The position numbers and the translations under genes were made by a program. From positions 1-64,000 of the forward strand of contig LT642152.1 of assembly GCA_900128585.1 (NCBI GenBank): a stretch of 64,000 nucleotides of DNA, in the 5' to 3' direction. The notes under the pieces were generated by a model. That model was given only the letters and a program-made list of their open reading frames with translations. It was not told the origin of the DNA and did no database searches. Below, piece by piece: positions 59,043-64,000 of this stretch. Origin of the DNA: Stramenopiles sp. TOSAG23-3. Lineage: Eukaryota; Sar. Each line of letters starts with the position of its first letter. The stretch's first letter is position 1.

Positions 59043-60626
59043 TTACCGCCTTGCTCCAAACCCGTCACCCTCGAAGTTTGTTTTCTTGTGCCCACACCTA
59101 TTGAACACGCCCGTGCCATCGTTACCGTTTTCGTTCCCGTCGCAATCTGCGTTTTCGTACGCAGTCTCGTAATAATTGGTGTAATACGTTGAATAAAACC
59201 CTGCGTAGTACATTGCATAATACAACTGTGAAGGCGCGTAGTTGCAGTACTGACAGTACACCTTCTTGTGGAAACAATAGTAGCAGTAGTAGTCCTGCAG
59301 AGGATTGTGCGTCATGGAATGCATCAGCGCTGGAATAATTGAGTGAGTCAGGGACTTTCCAAGAATAGACGAAATGCCGTTAGCGGTCAAACGAGAAATT
59401 TGGACCCCCGTGTCCTCGGTTGCTTTAACCGATGACGCCTCTGTCAACGAGCTGGTTAAACTCGAGGTCAACACCGGGGCCAAACCATCGGTAACGAGTT
59501 TAGGGACGACTTCGTGCAGGCTCCCAGAAACAGATTCTATGACCGAGTCCACCATGGATTCGTGGGCCGACTGAAGGATTTTTTCGCCCATTTGCGACCC
59601 CATACGGGGAATAAGTTCTCTGTACACATCGCGCTTTATATTCATGGCGAGCTCCTCCGGCATTTGCATGGCTAGGGTACCGCCGACAATTAGTGCCTCG
59701 TGGGTCAACCACCTGTCCATGGTGGCCGCCCAAACTGTTGCAACTTGTCCGTCGGCCAGGCCTGCTACTTTGTCCATGTACTCATCCACTCCCACCCACT
59801 GGGTTTGTAAGTGCGACATGTCCATAGACGACAGCTCTGCTAACGATGTTAACTTTCCATTCATCATGTGGCCTTTTAGTTTTGCCATAAGGGCAATGTC
59901 ATTTACGTCTATTTGTGTGACGGGCTTTCGCCCTGGTGTGCACTTGCCACGCTTTCCCAGACGGAAGCGCCTTGAAGTGCCCGCTACAGGTTTCCCCTGC
60001 GCGTTTGTCAGCAGTACTTTCTCGCGAATTATCTGCTCTGGCGGGGGCAGAAAGCGCAAGCGACAACTTTCAATATCCTCTTCACTCATAACGTGGTGAG
60101 AATACCCGTGCTTCAGCGAGTAATTTAAGAACAAAAACGCCTGGTATGTGTTGTTATGGACCGCAGGCCCCCCAAAGAGGCTCGGAAGCGTTGCCGGACT
60201 TGTCGTGGACAACCGATCGATTACATTTAAGTTCGTTGGCGGTTTCTCCAAGTTGAAAACAGGGTTGTGCACATCGTCTTTCTCGTCGGAGACGGGCTGG
60301 AACGATTCAAATATCCTATTCCCGCATATCATTCTGGTACTACCTGCTAATGATTTGGAAGAATCGTAATGTATCGTTTCATTGAACTGCACGGAAAAAA
60401 CAGCGGCCGTGTAGTAATATGGAAGTCGAGGCTCTCCCTTGCAGTTCTGGGGCGAGTGCGACGTGCATTCGGTTTCCCACTCAAAGCCGATTGATCTTAT
60501 CTCGACACTGGTTTTTTCTATGGGTATATGGCCGTGTGCGCTATTCGACCCACCACATCCTAGACTCAGACACATACACACAAACATCAATGCCCGTGGC
60601 ATCGGCAATTGTACCACGCCCCCCAT
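59043..60626 (-). CDS. Secreted protein with Tyr/Cys-rich C-terminal motif
   Basis: I chose the Met at 60626 (MGGVVQLPMPRALMFVCMCL), which gives a signal peptide and 527 residues; an in-frame extension of 71 residues lies upstream. The body contains beta-type sequence (EIRSIGFEWETECTSHS), a basic GTSRRFRLGKRGKC segment and a long helical region rich in Ser/Thr/Met. The last 100 residues contain YYCYYCFHKKVYCQYCNYAP and PSQLYYAMYYAGFYSTYYTN, i.e. paired Cys in a CxxC-like arrangement followed by regularly spaced Tyr pairs. The end is Asn/Gly-rich. I recognise no characterised family. Extracellular location is inferred, and Tyr-Tyr or disulfide cross-linking in a wall or matrix is possible. Confidence 0.6.
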   Translation of the reverse strand: MGGVVQLPMPRALMFVCMCLSLGCGGSNSAHGHIPIEKTSVEIRSIGFEWETECTSHSPQNCKGEPRLPYYYTAAVFSVQFNETIHYDSSKSLAGSTRMICGNRIFESFQPVSDEKDDVHNPVFNLEKPPTNLNVIDRLSTTSPATLPSLFGGPAVHNNTYQAFLFLNYSLKHGYSHHVMSEEDIESCRLRFLPPPEQIIREKVLLTNAQGKPVAGTSRRFRLGKRGKCTPGRKPVTQIDVNDIALMAKLKGHMMNGKLTSLAELSSMDMSHLQTQWVGVDEYMDKVAGLADGQVATVWAATMDRWLTHEALIVGGTLAMQMPEELAMNIKRDVYRELIPRMGSQMGEKILQSAHESMVDSVIESVSGSLHEVVPKLVTDGLAPVLTSSLTSSLTEASSVKATEDTGVQISRLTANGISSILGKSLTHSIIPALMHSMTHNPLQDYYCYYCFHKKVYCQYCNYAPSQLYYAMYYAGFYSTYYTNYYETAYENADCDGNENGNDGTGVFNRCGHKKTNFEGDGFGARR

Positions 60627-61500
60627 GCTTGGTTCCAGTCGTCTCCAACGCAACGGTCCAAAGTGCCCAAACGAGCAAATGCCAGAACAGGAGCTTGGCA
60701 GTATGGTCTGTTCGAAACGTTTGAACACCTTTCCACAAAAATAAATGGTGATGGTGAATGCTGTTAAATATCCAACCATTCGGCGGCAGCACAGAATTGT
60801 GCGGCTAACATTTATCTTATGTATTGCATGGCAGTCCACAGTTCATCGCTTTCAACGTATTTATTATTAAACCAAACTTTAAATTTCTATTATTTGATCA
60901 GTAGTATCATCGGAATTATTTGTTTTATTATAAGAAGATAGTAGCTAGCTCATCATCATTATTATTAATTCTGTTTCTTTCTTCGTCTTCTTCTTCGGCC
61001 TCCTTTCTTCTATTACGTATATGATGGTGCATTCCTGTAAAGAAATATTAATACAACTATGTACACTATAATACAAGCCCCCCCCCCTCTTTTCCCTTTT
61101 CCCTTTTCCCTTTTCCTCTCTCTAAAATTATTGCGTTTTTAAAATCATCCTAAATATACAAACGATGTTATTTATATGTAGTTAAAGTTTATGATATTCA
61201 TATACTTAAATATAATATTTGATAGAATTAATTGATCATATTTGGTATAAATACAGTGTTGCTAATACATTTGTATTGAAAAAATACATCTCTAGTTTAC
61301 GAATTAAAGTGTACTACGAATTATTTTGGTTACAGGTACCTGGGAACTGTGACACTGTGACAAGCCAAAACAACGACTTCTGTCTTCTTCTTCCTTGGTT
61401 CCAAGTTCCTCCTCGGTATAAGTATATAGTATGGATTATTTATTCTACGATTTTGGGTTTGAAAGAGAGTGGTTGGTTGGGTTAGTGGCTATCAATTGAT
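60627..61500. other. Spacer with poly-C and TTTTCCC repeats
   Basis: No gene seen. It contains poly-C and (TTTTCCC)n at about 61079-61118, CTT-rich sequence near 60978-61000, and a CAGGTACCTGG palindrome near 61335. Confidence 0.5.
61079..61118 (+). repeat. Poly-C followed by (TTTTCCC)n
   Basis: A C9 run, CTC, then about four TTTTCCC units. Pure pyrimidine on the plus strand. Confidence 0.85.
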
Positions 61501-62317
61501 TCACCTAACCAAATACTTGGCGATGTGCCGTTCCATTTCAGCGCGTTCCTCTTCGGTTAAGAATTTTGTGCACGATTTGCTGCAAGTGGCTGGGTCCGAA
61601 AACAATTGAAAAAGCTCATCTGGCTGTTCCGTTACATTGAAATTTCCCCAGCGCCAGGTAACTCCGGTCGGCCCATCTTTAAATAAAATGTCATGCCCCC
61701 AGTTCTTATAAAGTTTGTCGTAATGTGACACTGTCCAATATTGAAACCCTTGGGGACCATCCCATTGATCACACATGACACTGTTGGTAGCGATCATTTA
61801 AAGAGAAGAATGGTTAGTCGCTGAAGAGTGAGTTTACCGCATTGTTTCTGCGAATATACTATACTTACTTGTTTCCATACATGTCTGGCGCCGAAATATT
61901 CGTGCCTTTGTACGTGTAGGCTTTCAAGAATGCTGGAGGGACTGCCCCGACATCTTTTACAAACCGGCAGCAATCTATATCATGCTTTGGTTGGTGCAAG
62001 TAAATACCAGAATTAATAAACAAAAGTTTGCACGGTATTGCCTTCAGGGCAGACTTGATATTTACGAAAGGCAGGCAGCGGTCGACGTAGTCCACCAGCT
62101 GCGCTTGGGTAGAGTTTGGTGCTCCTGACAAATACTTGTAATAAAACATAGACGAGGCATTTTTAATGCTTGGAACGTTTCCATAGAGAGTGAAAGGGGA
62201 GGAAAACTGCGTCGGCCAGACAGGGCATTCTGTGTTGTTAATGCAGTTTGGGTTTGCCTCCACGTTTAGCGTGGTGGCAATGAATACCAACAAGGCCAAT
62301 GAACACGTCGGACGCAT
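61501..62317 (-). CDS. Spliced gene for a secreted ependymin-like protein
   Basis: Two exons: 62317-61869 and 61780-61501, giving 242 residues. Splicing joins GGA AAC AA with T GTC ATG, so the frame is kept. A signal peptide (SLALLVFIATTLNVEA) precedes a conserved Cys-rich secreted domain. The arrangement CCRFVKDVGAVPPAFLKAYTYKGT, then CDQWDG, then FQYWTVSHYDK, WRWGNFNVT and CSKSCTKFL is the layout of an algal, plant and protist family of ependymin-like secreted proteins: paired Cys, a W...Y-type core and a terminal C-x-x-x-C. Several N-glycosylation sites (NNT, NST, NIS, NVT) fit secretion. Function unknown. Confidence 0.75.
61781..61868 (-). other. Spliceosomal intron, 88 nt
   Basis: The donor reads GTAAGTATA at 61868 downward, the branch-site-like CTAAC lies about 40 nt before the acceptor, and the acceptor ends CAACAG at 61781. 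Removing it joins two frames of the secreted ependymin-like gene in phase. It is the only intron I can support in the window. Confidence 0.85.
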
Positions 62318-63059
62318 GGTGGTATGTTGAAAGTTCTTGTTCGCTTTTCGTACCGCTGGTTATTCTGTTTTTTCGTTCTCTTTTCGTCAAATGATTACAC
62401 AGTCGGTGAAGCATATCAATCTGTTGGGCATGGTAGTCTTCTATTTCATTATTTGATATAATATATATGTCATGTTAATTGTTGTGCCTTTTCTTTATTT
62501 GTTTGTTATTACTATTAATTAATTATTATTATTCTTTTTGTTGTTCGAAGAAGAAGAAGTATAGGTGATTTTCCGGTAGTATGTTACGTATTATACATGT
62601 TACGGTACTACTAATCAGTAACTCCCATCATTATTTTTATAATAGACCTTAATCAGTATTCTACTTAATATTAATGATTTGGGTTACATTCTCTGTTGAC
62701 GGACGGACCCCCAGAAGAAGAAGAAGAAGAGAAGAAGAAGAGAAGAAGACTCTATAGTCTAATATATCGATGGATGATCGAGAGAAAGAAGAAGAAGAAA
62801 ATTAAAAAAAAATAATACAGTAATAATAATTTTTTTATTTAATATTTTTGATTATTGATTGAACGAATGTGAATGAAGAAGAAGTTAAAATATTCGTATT
62901 ACCAAGTACTACTATATGATTGCCATATATTAAGTGCTGACAAGATTTTAAATTCTTTTAATGGGTAATCTTGGCGTCATTGTACACTAAAAATATTGCC
63001 TATTTTGTTTAAAACTCCGATCTACATCTATATTGAATATAGCTATACCGCAACTCGGG
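62318..63059. other. AT-rich divergent spacer
   Basis: GAA repeats near 62713-62748 and AT-rich sequence. No gene seen. It lies between the minus-strand ependymin-like gene and STE24. Confidence 0.5.
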
Positions 63060-64000
63060 ATGGAATTTTTTGCTTTGGACAAGATTGACTATGACAAAAT
63101 TGACTACCGTTACATTGTTGTCGTGATTATGGCAACCTTTTACGTGCTGGAGCAATATTTGCGCTACCGAAAACGTTCGGCGTTGCTTAAAGGTTTTCCT
63201 AAGGGAATGGAAGGCCTTGTCACGGAGGAGGAATACAAAAAGTCGTACGACTACAATCTGTACAAAAACTCCTGGGGATATGCCCTTGATTTGCACGCTA
63301 CCGTCTACGCCGTGGTGAGCATGTATTACTGGGGCGCGCTTTGGAACTTTTCTGCCCCGCAGCAACATTATGCCCATGCCGCGCTGGCGGACAAAGTCCT
63401 TGGAAACTCGTACGCCCAGATTTGCATGTTTTTGGTGTACTCCTCGCTTGTGGAGTTTGTTGTGGGGTTGCCGAAGTCTTTGGTCATTACGTTTCACATC
63501 GAAGAAATATTCGGATTCAACAAGTACACCTTAAAATCCTACACGAAAGAAACGATCATGAAATTCTTTGAGGGTTTACTAATCAATTTACCATTGATGT
63601 TTGGCATGGTATACATTGTTGACATCATGGGACCAGATGCTTGGTTTTACTTGTGGCTATTCTTGTCGGCGTTTGTCTTTGCATTCAACACGCTGTACCC
63701 AATAGTTTGCGCCAGGATGTACAACTCTTACACCGAGCTAGAGCCTGGAAAACTGAAAGATGGGATCGACAATTTGATCACGGAGACGGGCCTGAATTGC
63801 AAAAATGTGTTTATGGTCGATGGGTCGAAACAATCGTCGCACAGTAACGCATACGTAAATGGTATGTGCATGACGAAACGCATTGTTATTTACGATACTT
63901 TGTTAAAGGATCTGAACCACGATTGCGAAAAGACACTTGCGGTGGTTGGGCATGAAATTGGTCACAGTATCCTTCATCATAACTGGGCGCTGTTGCTTGT
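63060..64000 (+). CDS. STE24: STE24-type CAAX prenyl protease, 5' part (runs off the window)
   Basis: Open from ATG 63060 to the window edge (313 codons), so the 3' end is missing. Hydrophobic segments alternate with conserved loops: IEEIFGFNKYTLKSYTKET and TLYPIVCARMYNSYTELEPG. The zinc-protease motif HEIGH follows at about 63951-63965 (VVGHEIGHSILHH). STE24 removes the terminal AAX of prenylated proteins and clears clogged translocons in the ER and inner nuclear membrane. The second zinc ligand region lies beyond the window. Met1 gives the family's usual N-terminal length. Confidence 0.9.
   Translation, partial: MEFFALDKIDYDKIDYRYIVVVIMATFYVLEQYLRYRKRSALLKGFPKGMEGLVTEEEYKKSYDYNLYKNSWGYALDLHATVYAVVSMYYWGALWNFSAPQQHYAHAALADKVLGNSYAQICMFLVYSSLVEFVVGLPKSLVITFHIEEIFGFNKYTLKSYTKETIMKFFEGLLINLPLMFGMVYIVDIMGPDAWFYLWLFLSAFVFAFNTLYPIVCARMYNSYTELEPGKLKDGIDNLITETGLNCKNVFMVDGSKQSSHSNAYVNGMCMTKRIVIYDTLLKDLNHDCEKTLAVVGHEIGHSILHHNWALLL

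Overview
This is a nuclear eukaryotic window of about 64 kb. Some 26 protein genes, nearly all single uninterrupted frames, lie on both strands. They are separated by AT-rich spacers full of pyrimidine/purine microsatellites such as (CTT)n and (TTTC)n. There is no operon logic, and no rRNA or tRNA gene was recognised. The 149-residue calmodulin at 21.4-21.8 kb ends EFVKMMMSK and has the body typical of stramenopile calmodulins (diatoms, brown algae, oomycetes). I therefore infer a stramenopile, probably a small intron-poor alga or a relative. Only one gene (61.5-62.3 kb) clearly needs splicing; its 88-nt intron has a textbook donor, branch site and acceptor, so the spliceosome is in use.

Layout. 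0.3-5.4 kb: a secreted GCC2/GCC3 Cys-rich repeat protein (one frame break) and a small unknown gene (one frame break). 6.1-8.2 kb: two-domain glycosyltransferase. 8.4-11.0 kb: TPR protein. 11.8-13.8 kb: COG6. 14.3-14.9 kb: membrane-anchored CS-domain protein. 16.0-18.2 kb: HRD1 ubiquitin ligase. 18.2-21.4 kb: gene-poor, possibly a decayed mobile element. 21.4-25.8 kb: calmodulin, sulfatase, and a PC-esterase/TBL-like protein without catalytic residues. 26.7-31.4 kb: tiny membrane protein, a CXC/SAP/J-domain/zinc protein, and a CMAS/coclaurine-type methyltransferase. 31.6-39.4 kb: transportin-3/importin-13, an unknown cupredoxin-like protein, COG7. 40.5-45.9 kb: secreted RCC1-repeat protein containing a 68-N assembly gap. 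46.5-52.5 kb: CDP-diacylglycerol synthase, a protein kinase-adenosine deaminase fusion, a PAQR receptor. 54.2-58.1 kb: R2R3-Myb, signal-bearing DnaJ, putative mitochondrial protein. 59.0-62.3 kb: Tyr/Cys-tailed secreted protein and an ependymin-like secreted protein. 63.1 kb to the end: 5' part of STE24.

Many of the genes serve the secretory pathway (COG6, COG7, HRD1, signal-bearing DnaJ, CDP-DAG synthase, STE24, glycosyltransferase) or are secreted themselves. This looks like ordinary gene content rather than a cluster.

The most novel observation is a shared architecture in two otherwise unrelated large secreted Cys-rich proteins. Each has a signal peptide, a repeat ectodomain, an RRLLA motif, a coiled coil and a C-terminal domain, and each ends with a basic di-leucine motif followed by exactly RFRGGGGS and stop. 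The octapeptide is written with different codons in seven of eight positions, so it appears to be selected as protein, perhaps as a sorting, processing or anchoring signal. The other main leads are the kinase-ADA fusion, the TBL-like pseudoenzyme, and a short dispersed motif (ACAAGAAAATTGGCTGTTAT and variants) found five times, each time 3' of a gene and antisense to it.
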